DNA from: Massospora cicadina
Taxonomy: Eukaryota; Entomophthoromycota; Entomophthoromycetes; Entomophthorales; Entomophthoraceae
Length of the DNA stretch: 64,000 nucleotides
Assembly (NCBI GenBank): GCA_022478985.1
Contig: JAKSZP010000012.1
Span: 1-64,000 of the forward strand
Direction: 5' to 3'
This document shows, piece by piece, positions 33,343 to 45,499 of the stretch. The notes under the pieces were generated by a model. That model had not been told where the DNA came from. It saw only the letters and a program-made list of their open reading frames with translations, and did not search any database. The position numbers were made by a program, and so were the translations under genes. The number at the start of each line of letters is the position of its first letter. Positions within the stretch are counted from its first letter, which is position 1.

Positions 33343-34365
33343 ATGAAGGGGAACAGCATGGGCCAGAAGGCCCAGCTGCTCAACTTTAACCGTAGTGCAA
33401 AAAAGGGACCATATGTCACAAACAGTGACTATCTCAAGATGGTCCAAGGTTTTCACCAAACTAACAACATCAGCAACGCATTTCCAAAGTCCTCATATGA
33501 ATTTGGTATGCGCATTAACTTTGGTGTTGAGGAACCTCTACAATATGAAGCAGTATATCAGGCTATCCCAGAACGCTTCCCAGAAGCTGTAAGCTTGACT
33601 GAAAAACTCACAATGGGAACCTTAGACCTTGGCTTTGCTACTTCTGAGGCCGTGGATGCAGCCATAGCTGCCCCATTTGTAGTCACCTACACTAAGCTGA
33701 GAGTAGGTAAGGAGCCTGAACAAATAATAGCCAATATCCCAATCACATGCACCCATTTTTGGGATGTTGAAAATTTGTTTGTAGTACTAGAAGGACTCCC
33801 AACCACTGAAAAGCTTGACTACCTTGAGGCCGCGTTAACAAGCGGCCTGTGCGCATATGGAGAACTAGGTTTTTTTGAAATGGAGAAAAACTGCCTATTG
33901 CCCCACCTGGCTACAAACAAGGCTGTAAAATGATACGCCCAGGCATGGATACTGATGGTGACATCAATACAATCCCACGCAAAGCGTGCATCTTAGGCAC
34001 AAAGGGTGCTAGTCCCGCCGCTTCTCATTATGCCCAGAAAAGAGCCCACCCATATGCACGAGCTGCAACAAAGTAGGGCATAAAAACAACGCCTGTCCAG
34101 CTACATAGGAGGGAAAAAAGTTATTGAGTGTGAAGAAAGTCTGAAGGATATAGATCAGGGGGATGCATTAACAGTCCGCCTCTGGGGATCACAGGTTAAC
34201 TATGAGGTGGTCCAACCAGTCTCCCCAGAGAAAAGTGAAGAAGCGAAAATGGCAAGAAAGGCGGCGGAGAAGGCCAAGAAGAAGAAGCAGAAGGAGAAGG
34301 AAGCAGCAGCTCGGGAGGAAGTGGTCAAGTGCAACATTGAGCATCTAACAAGAGCACCTCTATAG
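33343..34365 (+). pseudogene. LINE-2 ORF1 (gag-like), frameshifted
   Basis: The first 196 codons are open: MKGNSMGQKAQLLNFNRSAK, then LDLGFATSEAVDAAIAAPFV and the gag core LFVVLEGLPTTEKLDYLEAA with GLCAYGEL. After a stop at 33931 the zinc-knuckle region PTCTSCNKVGHKNNACP is readable near 34045-34100, allowing for frame changes. The tail at about 34170-34320 (LWGSQVNYEVVQPVSPEKSE, then an Ala/Lys-rich basic stretch) matches the LINE-1 tail WGAQGCYLLVKHISPQEWKK. Confidence 0.7.
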
Positions 34366-34686
34366 TATTACTACACCTAAGACAGCCCAGCAGCTGCAAG
34401 ATAATGAGCAGTGGGCATTTGAATCAGAAATGGAAAGCGCACGCTTCCTACCTGTACACAATGGAGCCCACCCATTCAAGTACCAGTCACCAAACCTGTT
34501 CCACAAGCCAATAGTTTTTAACCCTCAACGGGATGGAGGACAACAGTGCTCACTGCATGGAGAGCCCAAATCGGAACTCTGGGCCACCAGAATGGCAATT
34601 AAGAACACCACAAGCCCAAACCATTTACGAGGGTCCTATGGCTAGGTCCAGATACAAGCAAACCAACTCAGCTGCACAAGGTCAAT

Positions 34687-37037
34687 ATGGCCCTATGTAT
34701 TAATAGCAGGCGTACTGGTCTCTCTAACAATTGGGACTCTAAAATAGCAGGACTCTCATCCAATAAGTCCCTGGATAAGAAACAAGGGCTCCTGCTAGAC
34801 CCACCAATGGACGTGCTTGCCTTTCAGGAGAGCAAGTGCACTACTGGAAAGGAGGAAGAGTGGTTCAGGCTCTTTATTCCTTTGCAAACATTCTAGCCCA
34901 GCTTTTGTGGATTTGTATTCAAAACGTCAGCTGCCATAACAAATACAAATTACTACTCTCATTTGGAAGGAAGTGTTCTAGTTCTGGCCTTCAAATGGGG
35001 AAATCAATCATATCAGGCCGCTTTAGTATATGCTCCTGTTGAGGCGGACAAAAGGGAAGAGTTTATGAGCAACCTAATTGACTTAATCCTACCAGAAGAA
35101 ACGATTTACCTAAGGGACTTTAATTGCTGGCTGGACGGAACTTGTGACAGATGGGTAAATGTCACAAATCCGCCAATAAGATTGAACTGATTAGAGCAAT
35201 TAATGACAATAAAAGGCCTTCTAGATACCAAACCACTCTCAGAATCATACCTTCCATATATGACGCAGCCAGTTATTGTAATTAATAAACTAATTAGCGC
35301 CACTAGACTGGATTGGATAATCATACCCGTGTTATTGGAATCACAAGCTGAAGATTTTGCAACAATCAACCTACATCTATCAGACCATAGAATGGTGAAT
35401 ATTAAGATTCAACCAAAGGAATAACCGCCTAAGAACCAAAGTTGGAAAAGAATGCTTCCAAAGAATGTAAATCTGGCCCAAGTAGAAAATCAGACAAAAC
35501 CTATGTTGATGAACTAGCCAAATGCATTGAATCTGAAACATTATGGCAGCAGTGGCAAAGGTTAAAGAAGGAAATCTATCCGCTTCAAACCATGCAGCCT
35601 AACATCGCACAAGGAAAGAAATAGCAGAACTTCCAAAGCTCAGAGAACATTAAACCATCTGGAAAGATACCTACCCCTTAGTGGCTACTTGCCACAGTGG
35701 GCTAGAGATTGAGTGAAGCAGACACTAATTGTCAAGAAACATAAAATAACTACAAATGCACATGGAGGCCCTCCAAGCAGGTGTCAGATGGGCTGTTCAG
35801 GGGGATTGAACGTCCAAGTTTTTCTATCAGACTTACAAAATGAGGTCAAAAAATTCCAGTCTCACCGAACTCCAAAAAGGCGAAGGCCAAAACACTAGTA
35901 ACCCAGAAGAGGTAGCATCCATCACCCACTCCTACTAATAAGAACTGTATAAGGCAGCCCCAACAGAGGAAGCTTCTAAGAACCACTTCATTAATGCTGT
36001 CCCCAACCATGCCAAGCATTTAGCCAACATTGTTGACCCAATAACGGAGAATGAGCTATCACAGGTTCTATGGAAGCTCCCTACCAACAAGTCACCAGGA
36101 CCAGACGGCATCCCCTATAAGTACTATAAAGCACACTATGAAGTAATAAAGAAGCCCATGCTATCTCTCTTTGACTCAATTCTGAAAGAGGGGAGGGTGA
36201 TCCCAGGAGGCGCAGAAGCCTATACCATAGTGCTCCACAAAAAAGGAGAACGTACAGACCTGAACAACTGGCGCCCAATATCTCTAATTAACGCTGATAT
36301 GAAGGTAATGGGAAAGATAATGGCTAAGCGTCTCTCAGAAAAAGCTAAGGAGTGCATTGCCCCACAACAGCATGGTTTTCTACAGGTTAGAGCATTTGAG
36401 ACAACATCCACTAAGTAACAAACACACTGGGAGGAGCATCTAAGGGTACACCTGCTTTCTAGATCAAGCTAAGGCATATGAAAGAGTAGACTGGGAATAC
36501 TTGGCGGCAATACTTCACAAACAGGGCTTCCCAAAAACCCTTTATCTCATGGATAGCGAACCATCAGCTATCATCAACCTACTCAGTTCTAGGGTTTACA
36601 TTCATTTCATCCCTGTCACACCAGAAAGAGACCTCCGTCAAGTTGAAAACTTAGCCCTATCCTGTACAGTCTCTCAATTGATCCCCTCCTATGGGTGATG
36701 GAGAAACAGTTAACTGGTATTGAGTGTAAGGGGCAAAAACCACTTAAGATTCTGGCCTTCGCAGATGACTGTGCGGTAGGGGTCTCCTCCAAGGCAGATT
36801 CTAAAAAGGTAGAGGAGATAATCAGCATATATGAAAAAGCCTCCCTAGCCAACCTCAACATTACCAAATCACAAGCCTTGGTGCTATCAAATGCTAAGCG
36901 CCTAGGCCCTAGAATCAAGAGGACAAAAAGAAAAGTCAAACACAAGAAAAGTGGAGAAGTGTAAAAAATCCAGCTTTATCCCACCACCATTTCAGATGCC
37001 TTTCCCAAAGGAACCCAACAAGTGTGGGTATAGCAAC
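34687..37037 (+). pseudogene. LINE-2 ORF2: endonuclease and reverse transcriptase (5' part)
   Basis: Endonuclease residues are visible at DVLAFQESKC (34809-34838, catalytic Glu), YLRDFNCWLDG (about 35108-35140) and LSDHRMVNI (about 35380), so the SDH motif is intact. RT blocks are TNKSPGPDGIPYKYYK (36088), LHKKGERTDLNNWRPISLIN (36233), QHGFLQ (36368), LDQAKAYERVDWEYLA (36460) and an intact FADD at 36758-36769 (LKILAFADDCAVGVSS). It is the only RT in the window that keeps its catalytic box. Frameshifts near 34895, 35430, 36415 and 36695 still break the gene. The insertion at 37038 interrupts the segment after the RT. Confidence 0.75.
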
Positions 37038-38134
37038 TGTAAAAAATTAATAGGTTTGATTATTATCGGCCAATAACCCCTATAGATGTTTTACTTGCAC
37101 AGGTTTGGTTCTTGTGCAATTTGTCCATGTTGTATAGTATATGATATTATTAGTTGATAAATAGTATGATGACTATTATTTGTAGTTAAATGGAATTCTT
37201 AGATCTCAGCCCAACGCTCGGCCAGTATTTCCACTCAAGATACTTGAGATGTTTCAAAATAGGGACTTGTTCCCTTGTACTGTCCAACCCAATCTTCTCT
37301 GAGATTCCCTGGTGACAGTCTCTCTGGTTTGACTCACATTATCAGCAATCCCCTATTGTTTCCACTTCTTCTCTAGATCCCCGCTCAGATCTTTACTCTT
37401 TTCCTTAAATAGTCTCCCAATTATTGCACACAGCAATAATATCCTTGAGAAGAACAGAACAATTAAAAGCTGATAAAGTTTACTACTAAACTATATACCG
37501 GATGAAAACTATAGAACTTTATCACTATAGTACTATATAGATTGTTTTATTATAAGTGAATTCTAGGGAATTTATGGTGGGGATACAGTTGTCTAACCCT
37601 CAGTTGACACCTATTCAATAAAATGGCAGCTGTTGCCAACGAATCACCCAACCTCATCTCAGCAGCGATGGTCTTCCCCATCCTGTATAGGATTCTGCAA
37701 TTGGACATCCTCAAGACCTAAAAGGAAAGAATTGGAAAACGTGTCCCCAACGTTTTCCTCTCGATCCAAGTAACCAACCATATTGGCTAGTGACCTGCTT
37801 AGGTAATGAGACTTGTTACCCATTAAGGCAGTTCACAAACCATCTGATCGATTCACTAGTTGCAGGCGGCATCACACATCTTGCAACTTACTACCTACAT
37901 CTCCAATCATTCAGTGATAAAACCTAACTGATCCCAATTGGTACACCTGATAGTTAATCACTATTAAATGCCCATATTTCATCAGCAACTCTGCCCGACA
38001 GATTTAAGCATTTGTCCAGATCGATCCCCTATGGATATGACTAGGAAAATATCCTAAAATCTCCCAAACATAGCTACTCCAAAATCATAGTCAACTGATT
38101 TCCAATTCACCTCGCTTTAAAGAATTATCCCCTA
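37038..38134. repeat. Insertion of about 1.1 kb in LINE-2, probable solo LTR of an unknown family
   Basis: The 1,097-bp block begins TGTAAAAAATT and ends CCCCTA. It is flanked by GCAAC (37033-37037) and GCAAT (38135-38139), a 5-bp duplication with one transition. Removing the block and one pentamer restores a single ORF2 frame: SSFIPPPFQMPFPK...YSN joins SRLGIWKNIPTATQE, which parallels LINE-1 VPPFVPRPTIGP..HLGVW. TG...TA termini fit an LTR with one CA-to-TA change (or the reverse orientation). It holds no recognisable coding sequence and matches none of the other LTRs in the window. Confidence 0.6.
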
Positions 38135-38139
38135 GCAAT

Positions 38140-39390
38140 TCCTGGTAATCTAGCAGGCTGGGAATATGGAAAAACATCCCAACAGCAACTCAAGAGGTGG
38201 AAGAGAAGCTACTTAAGGATATAAAAAGGACAGTGGCAAAGTGGAGGTTCAGGAAGGAATCTCTGGCTGAAAAATGTTGACTTACCAATACTTTGCTCTT
38301 CTCAAATATTTTGGTACCCTGCACATGCTATTGCCTTTAGCAATTATTTTTAAAAAACTCACATCAATTCTACAAACTTGGTTCTGGGGCTCATGCTCCC
38401 CCCAGCCAGAATCACCAAACTAAGGGGGCAACTCCTGAAGGTGGGATAAGGTTATTAGACCCTGAACGCAACGCTGCAAACATTTCATAAAGTAGATCAT
38501 TGGTGCAACATCACAAGAAGGGAGTCCGCCTCCATGGGCATCACAGCCTGGACCCAAATAGCCAGAAACCTACCCTCAGGAACCCAGGATACCCAACCAC
38601 CCTATTCAATATCTAGGCACAGCCCAGGGCTAGTAGTGCCATGGAATACGGCGCCAGAGGCCAAGGCAATGCTCCGTTATTTTAATCTTTAAAAATCATA
38701 CCAAGAATCGAACTCAAACCTCAAAAAATGCACAGTGGGCAAAAAAAGAAAATTCCAAAACTTGATTGGCACCCACCGCCACCAGCCAATGTGAATTTTG
38801 AGGGCCCAAGCATCCAACCAATCCCAGCGCTGGATTTCTGTGGAATTATTCATCCTCACAAGCTCTGTAATACCACTTGGAGAATATTAAGTAAGCCTCT
38901 ACTCCACCTCAAAATTACAAACCTGCGTTAGAGAGTTGTTAAACGCCTTTTTCAGACAGGGGAGCGCTCAAATGCCACGCACAGGCAGTTCACAGAGTCC
39001 AACGAAAAAGATTTGCTGCACCACAGGTATATTTCATGTAAAACAGTGGTAAGAGTATGGGAAGATGTAGTGCATTTAGCACAGCTATGATCCACAAATC
39101 CCAACCACATAGCTAAGGATTGGCTCTTCCAGGCTGGATCAAGGCAATGAGATCTTGATCGCAACAAGATATTTTTTGTTTTAGCATTATGGGCGATCCA
39201 TAGTAACTGGGTTGCTACCACTGCAAGCCCACAAGGGTCTGACCCATCTAGGGCCAACAATAACTTTCACTTTAGTATAAACAAAAATCTTGGTTACTGG
39301 CTGTTTGGGGATGTCATTCCACCAAAACAGCATGCGCAAGTAGCGTCTTATGCTATTTCACATAAGTTCAAAATTTCCATGGTGCAATGA
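38140..39390 (+). pseudogene. LINE-2 ORF2, C-terminal part
   Basis: After the insertion the frame continues LGIWKNIPTATQEVEEKLLK then RTVAKWRFRKESL. It proceeds through diverged sequence to GLRLLDP-like (GGIRLLDPERNAANI, about 38440). A knuckle-like region lies near 38980-39060. The C-terminal block (VLALWAIHSNWVA, about 39175-39215; LINE-1: VVAIAMWTIHTIA) precedes NLGYWLFGDVIPPKQHAQ at 39290. It is broken by several stops. The function of this C-terminal part in LINEs is nucleic-acid binding. Confidence 0.65.
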
Positions 39391-39659
39391 ACATGTTTAT
39401 GGAAAGCCCATTTACCTGAGACAACTGGGGTCTTTCCCAACAGCAACCCACAGCAAGGCACAATGCCAAGGTTGTGCAAATAGCATAAAAACTCCATTTG
39501 CAACCTACTTTAGAAGATATTCCCATTTACTTGCCTATTTCATCCCTCAAGTGCATCATCTCCAGTTGCATACTCCTGAATAAAATTGTATATTAAAATT
39601 AAAAATTTAAAAAATTGTTGATAACGATGCTCTGGTAAATGTAATCTCAATTCATTTAT

Positions 39660-42600
39660 CAAGTCACTGAAGATTGCCTCAGACGTGGCCCATCAACAAG
39701 AATATGAAACAATTGGCCCTAAGAGACTGTGTGATGGTGTCTATAGTGCTTCATTAATGAGATTTGGTTACCTATTACTCAGTCTCCAGCTATCATATTT
39801 CCTAGTCACAATTATCTGTTTTATATTGGTACCAGCCTTCTTTAGTTTTATGGAGACATTTTTTAACTACAAAGGCAATGCTTTCAAACCTTTTTGCCAA
39901 TTGCTGCCTCTACACTACTCATGGGAAAAAAAGGTTCCCCTTACTAAGAAAATCAGTATTATTAACTTAAGTTACTCTTATGGGGTACTTAAAATCTTTC
40001 TAGTAACTACTCAGACATTGTATTCCACCCTCTTGATAAGATCTCTAAAAGTCGAGGTATTTCATCTCAAGCAGCCAAATGTTGCAAGTTACCCCCAGGG
40101 GAGCAACAGGTTGTCATCATTGGGTTGTTTATAGACCTACTGGCAGGCTTATTAGAAAAAATATACTCCCAGTGGGAAAGATCACAAATCAAACCCCACA
40201 ATGCTCCAGAAATAATCACCTCTGGACATGGAGAGATCTACGTCCTTCTGGTTAACTTAACCGAATTGAAAATACAGTAAAGAAAGTCAGAAAATTGCCT
40301 ACCTCCACCTCATTTCCTAAGATGAAAATCAGTATATCAAAGGGTTCAAAACATTACTAAGCTTGGTTAGCTGGATACAATATCAAATGTTTATTCAATT
40401 ATTTCCTGAGAAAAGCTAGAAGGGTTATTGGAAGAACAAAAGGATCAAGCCTTGCCACTGTTACAAAAAATATGCTCAGATATTTGCCACTTTTATGATT
40501 TAGGGTATTTGAAAGGGATTCAACACTATATCAATAATTGCGATACCAGGCCTATAAATTCAAGGACTAAAGAAAGTAAAGCTTATAATGAAGTTATTCA
40601 AAAATAGCTTGACCATCTTCTGCAGAAAGACATGATAATCCCCTCCCAAATTACATGATCTAGCCTGTACTTTTCATTAAGAGAAATGACAGACTATCCA
40701 GGTGGTGATTAATTACTGTCAATAAATAATTTCACTGAAAAGTTCCCAATCTTTACCAAGAATAGAAGATGCCATTGACAATTAGGGGATTCCAAATACT
40801 TCATTGCGCTAGATCTCATAAGTGGCCATTGGAATATTGACGTTCCTTAAGAGGAACAGGAAAAGTTTAATGATCATCACCTCCCAAGGGGTAAACCACC
40901 CACCCTAAGCTCAGGACTTTGTAATGTGCTCACCACTTTTCAGTGTGCTATGGATTCTATCCTAAGCGACCTAAAGTTAAGCTGCATCTAGTTTAGCTCA
41001 ATGGAAATAATGAATTTTCAAATACTTTCTACAAAATTAGTCCCACTTAAAGAAAGTTTTATATATATAAGATAACTAAAGCTCTTCTGAAAATAAAGAC
41101 AAAAATGTCATTTATTCATAAACCAAATTGAGTACATAGACCACATAGCTGCACATAAGGGATACACTGCAACTCTAAAAGATTGATGATGTTAACTGAT
41201 TATAAACCGGAAGTACTTAAGATGTACAGGTATTACTGGCAATGGTAGGATATAATTTTTTCTTCGTCAAGAGTTTGCTAAATTAGTTGAACCATTGTTT
41301 CATTTATTAAGGAGTGTAGTGATCTTTCAATGGTTTGTGGAGTGCAAATATACCTTTTTAAAAGTTAAGTGCAATCTTAACTCAAGCGCCCATTTTTCAC
41401 TACACAGACTCCAATTGACCATTTATTGTTCAATCTGACAATTCATTAACAGCCATTGGAGCAATACTATCACAATGCAGTGAGCATGGGAAAAAAATCT
41501 AGTTGCTTTCTGTAGCCGTGCACTCATCAAACCTGATAGGAACTATATGTTAACAGAACGCGAATGTTTGGTTATCCTTTATTAATTGCAAACAACTCCG
41601 CGTATACATGCATGGGACTAAATTTCAGGGTGTCACAGATCACGCTTTGCTAAAATGGCTTATCAACCTTAAGTATATTGAAGGGCGATTGGCAATATAG
41701 GCTCTTAAACTTCAGTCTTACAACTATGAAGTCATACATTACTCAGGGGTTTCCCATCAGAATGCCAATGGTCTCTCTAGTCTATCCAGTGTTATGGCGT
41801 TGTCCCCCTATGCTGACCAGCTAATTGAGAAGAATAAGGCTCGCCAATATAAATATGAACATCCTACCATTTGAAAAACTCTATATTTATTGCTTCATAA
41901 TAATGATTTTTAATAAGGTATACTTCTTAAGATTGTAAAGGGATAACAGAAGATGTTATATCCTATCCAATCCAAACAACCAATAAATATGCACGCTCAT
42001 TGAATTTTTGGTCACGGTGGGTATACCAAGACTTTAAGAAGATATAACAGAGTCACTAATGGGACTCTATGAGGTTTAATATTCATGACATTTTGATGAA
42101 GTGGTAATAATGTCAATTTTAACAGCCCTTTAAAACCTCCACTATCTACCAGATCATCAAGCCTAACTGGGCTTTGTATACTATCTCTATTGATCTTATT
42201 AACTTTAACTGGTTGAAATTTTAACCACCAATTCATCATCCAGATATTGAACACTTGACAAGTGGGTTTAAGCTAGACCTATTTATGATACCAGGGCAAT
42301 AACAACAGGTAAGGTTATTAGGGAGCACATTATACATTAACGTGGGTGCCCACAAATTATACTGACTGATAACGCCAACAACTTTATGTTCAAAATAATC
42401 CACAAACACAATGAAATTATGGAAATTTATTAAGTCCTGTCTGCTCCCTATCACCCCAAAACTAACGGTATTTTAGAAAGGGTAAATGAACTGTAGAGCA
42501 TATATGACACAACTTTGCTGCCGCATCACCTTTTCAACTGGCCCTCTACATTGGAGCCACCATTTTTGCTTATAAGTTTGGGTACCATAGCTTTTCAGGA

Positions 42601-43015
42601 CTTTCTCTCTTCCAACTACTCTACGGCAACAAAATGCCTTTCCACCCTATTGAATTCATTTTTAGAGGATGATGACGTAGTTTAGCCTGAGGAGTGCTTC
42701 TATTGTTTCATTAGAGCACTAATCAAAATTTAAACCTAAACCTATGAAGTGGCTTTGACATGCAAGAACACCCAAAAAGCCCAAGATAACGTTCATCAAG
42801 GTACATTACATCAGTTCAAAATAGGGTGATTAATTATCTTATTTTGATACATAAGGGTTTAAACAAACCCACATGATGACATCCCTTTGTAAAGGACCAT
42901 ATTTAATCCCAGAAGGGTCCACCTTTGATATATATGCCATAAATCACTTGACCTATGTGAGGACTATAACTAGGTTCATGCAAAACTTCTTGAGACCCTA
43001 CCAATTATTGTCACA
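39660..43015 (+). mobile_element. Ty3/gypsy remnant Gypsy-4 (no LTRs found)
   Basis: This is a decayed pol without recognisable gag or LTRs, abutting the LINE-2 3' end. The pre-RT region 39685-40600 is not assigned to domains. RT lies at about 40620-41040: DSKYFIALDLISGHWNIDVP, GLCNVLTTFQCAMDSILSDL, and where YXDD should be it reads FSSME after a stop. RNase H is at 41395-41640: FIVQSDNSLTAIGAILSQ, NYMLTERECLVILY. A HQNANGLSSLS block follows at about 41755. The integrase core is at about 42000-42660 (SVCSLSPQNXRYFRKGK-type ending, then SFSGLSLFQLLYGNKMPF). A readable integrase C-terminus runs to about 43010 (GPYLIPEGSTFDIYAINHLT). Confidence 0.65.
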
Positions 43016-43580
43016 TCACCATTGAGATTTACCCAAAGTGTAATCCAAGCCAAGAGTAGAGATAAATTTTAAATTATACTCAAACTCATGCAATCAAACA
43101 TTTTTTTCTTCATGTTAAGTCGCTTATAAAATTAGTGCCAAAAACTAGTTGCTTCTTGGCTTAAAGTCCACCTTTCCCTTCAAGTTATAAAACCTTCCAT
43201 AATTTTCACAAGCCTACTTTTATTTTAATGAATCAAATCCCTAAAATTGAGCACTAATGTACTAATTATACAAATCGTACTTACTGCCAATTAATCTATA
43301 ATAGGGATGTACTTGCTCTGATGCTGAAAAATTGAGTATACATACTCACCTAATAAATTATACTTTTACCCAAAACTTGATTGAAATTTTAGACTATCTA
43401 CTTGGAAGTAGATCAGAAATATATCAGGGATTATAAAAAACAAACTTCATCAAGCGGATAGAGTCCATATGATAAAGATGATTAAGCGAGTTCCAAGAGG
43501 GAACTCTTTCCTGTGCATTAGTGTGCAACACTGCACACTACAAGGAGTCACATCTTCATTCTTACAAGTCCTTTTCTGCC
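43016..43580. other. AT-rich gap, nothing recognised
   Basis: A degenerate Gypsy-4 3' LTR might be expected here, but I see no TG...CA repeat that matches anything else in the window. Confidence 0.35.
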
Positions 43581-44130
43581 TATTGGGACCATGGGGTAAA
43601 GACCACTTGTCCCTTTTAAATTATACGCCAGGAAACCCGAAGTTCCTAGGTTCTAGATTATACTTATTTGCTTTCCTTAGCCATAAAGTCCTTTCTCAGG
43701 TTAACGTCCCTGGAGTCATAGACCCTATCTATTATTTTTCCTTAAATAAATAGAGTAGGCCAATTTAACTTAAATGGCGAAAGAGAGCCAAGTCTATTGC
43801 TTAGATTCATCGTTATATGGGAGTCTTTCTCAGTAATTCTCCATGCGTATCAAGCTAAGTTCTAATCTCTTACCAATTGGGGATTCAGTGGTAGGTCATT
43901 CACTTTGGTAAAATATGATTCTCTGCCATATAGATCAGGTTTGAACACAAATATTAGGGGGTTTTGGGCGAGTAATATTTGACTGCATTAGTCAGGGATT
44001 GTCACAATATCAAGAGGGAATGAAATTCATTGGGGATTATCCCTGATAAACATTTCAGTTATTTTGATGGTTTGGGTTTGATTCCCGTCATCTGACTCAT
44101 CCAAATATCCAATTCAGGCTGAACCCCACA
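43581..44130 (-). repeat. 3' LTR of Gypsy-2
   Basis: About 550 bp; on minus it starts TGTGGGGTTCAGCC at 44130. Blocks shared with 49027-49586 include TGGGAGTCTTTCTCAGT and TTAGTCAGGGATTGTC (plus strand). Confidence 0.8.
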
Positions 44131-44139
44131 ACGTTCCCC

Positions 44140-45260
44140 TCTAGATCTAGCATAGGGTGGAAAACGGATGGAGAAAGTGACTATGTACATGGTTTACTAT
44201 AATACCCTGAACACCTCTACAACTGAGTGTTTGTTGCCCCACTTATAAATAAATTTGAAGGTTTTGACCATTTGGTGCCCAATTTATTATCATGACCTCC
44301 CAGCCAATGTTGGTAGAAAAGGACTAGGTCACCCGCCTGGAAGGTATGCAGAGGTTAACGTTATTCATTAAACAAATTGTTTCTCTACCATTGTAGCATA
44401 TAAGTTCTCAGAAGCTAGATCCTGGAGTCAAATTTTTTCATTGCACTGCTTCACATAGTAACTTCAGGGGCATCAGGTAAATCTTGATCTAAAATAGCCT
44501 GCAATTTAGAAAGCAACTGGGAATTTCTTCCATACAAGGCTTAAAAGTGCGACATATTATTTATTAATGATAGCTTATTCTATAGACCAGTATCACAATT
44601 GGCAAATATTGGGGCCAGTGAAGAGGGTCAGTTAAGCCATTTTCCAAATGGTGGCAATTAGGGTACCATTCGCCCGCTCTACCATCCCATTGGTTGCAGG
44701 ATGGTATGGAGTGGAAAAAACTGGGTGAATCACTTCATTTCAGCTAAATCATTCTCCAGTGATGATCAGAAGTTCTGATTATTATAGTAGAGAATTATGT
44801 TAGGGCACCCATGCTGGGTGGTAATCCAATTGTATAAAAATTTGCTAGTAGCTTTTGCCAAAGCAGATGGTAGCAATGCAGCTTTGATCCACTAAGCTAA
44901 ATAATCTACAACTAGAAGGAGGAACTAATGTTTATTAGAGGCTTTAGGGAGAGGTCCCACAATATCAATGCTTATTGTATGGAAGGGTTCACAAGGTGGA
45001 ACCACTGGATGTTGAGATTGGGGATTAGGGCCAGCGTTACTCTTACATACCAGGAAGGACTATTATATATCTTGGATTGAAACAAGAATTCCTTCCCAGA
45101 AGCGTTAAGCCTTGAGCCACTGGTAAGCTTTCCAAATCCCCCCGTGGCAAACCTGCCAATGTCCCTCCAATATGCTGTCAGTTTGAGCTGAAGGTCATAT
45201 TTAGGGCAACCACTTTTGGTACATAGATTTGTACAGTTGGCCATTTTTGACTTGAGGATT
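44140..45260 (-). pseudogene. Gypsy-2 integrase (broken)
   Basis: On minus from 45180: an HHCC-like region with GHWQVCHGGIWKAYQWLK, then PFHTISIDIVGPLPKAS (about 44975-44925, first catalytic Asp). TQHGCPNIILYYNN follows (about 44830-44795; family SDNGPEF, so the second Asp is lost). A diverged Glu region lies near 44690, and the C-terminus reads GDLVLFYQHWLGGHD at about 44330-44290. Order and spacing fit a Ty3/gypsy integrase. Stops and frame changes are frequent. Confidence 0.6.
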
Positions 45261-45499
45261 CACCAATTTTTTCGCTGATTTCTTTTGAAGAGTCGGGGAT
45301 TTATCTTTCCATAATTGTGATTGAGTTAGGAGGTCGTAGAGAGATCCTCTTCAGGGTCAGTTAAAGTTAATATGGGAAGCTGGGATAGGCAATCCACGTT
45401 TTGGTTTATTGGCCTTGGTTGATGAATAATGGAATAATCATAGTTTTAAAGTTTTAACGCCCAGAGTGCTAACCCTCTTTTGGGGTCCTTAATTTGCTG

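Larger units (their letters stand above)
33343..39600 (+). mobile_element. L1/Tad-like LINE (LINE-2), near full length, split by an LTR-like insertion
   Basis: This LINE is related to LINE-1 of this window but clearly diverged. ORF1 lies at 33343-34365 and ORF2 at about 34687-39390, with an inserted block at 37038-38134. The order of endonuclease, RT and C-terminal region, and the last residues GYWLFGDVIPPKQHAQVASY (LINE-1: WMFGYLPPRRQQLVSSWF), show it is nearly complete. The 3' end lies in AT-rich DNA near 39570-39610. Unlike LINE-1 it shows no recognisable CCCCTGGTCAGC tail there, so it may be a separate LINE family. Several frameshifts and stops inactivate it. Confidence 0.75.

Noticed and set aside
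44085..44100. B-box-like GGGTTTGATTCCC in the Gypsy-2 LTRs (also near 49530)
   Set aside because: Present in both LTRs as part of the LTR sequence, without an A box upstream; not a SINE head or tRNA gene.
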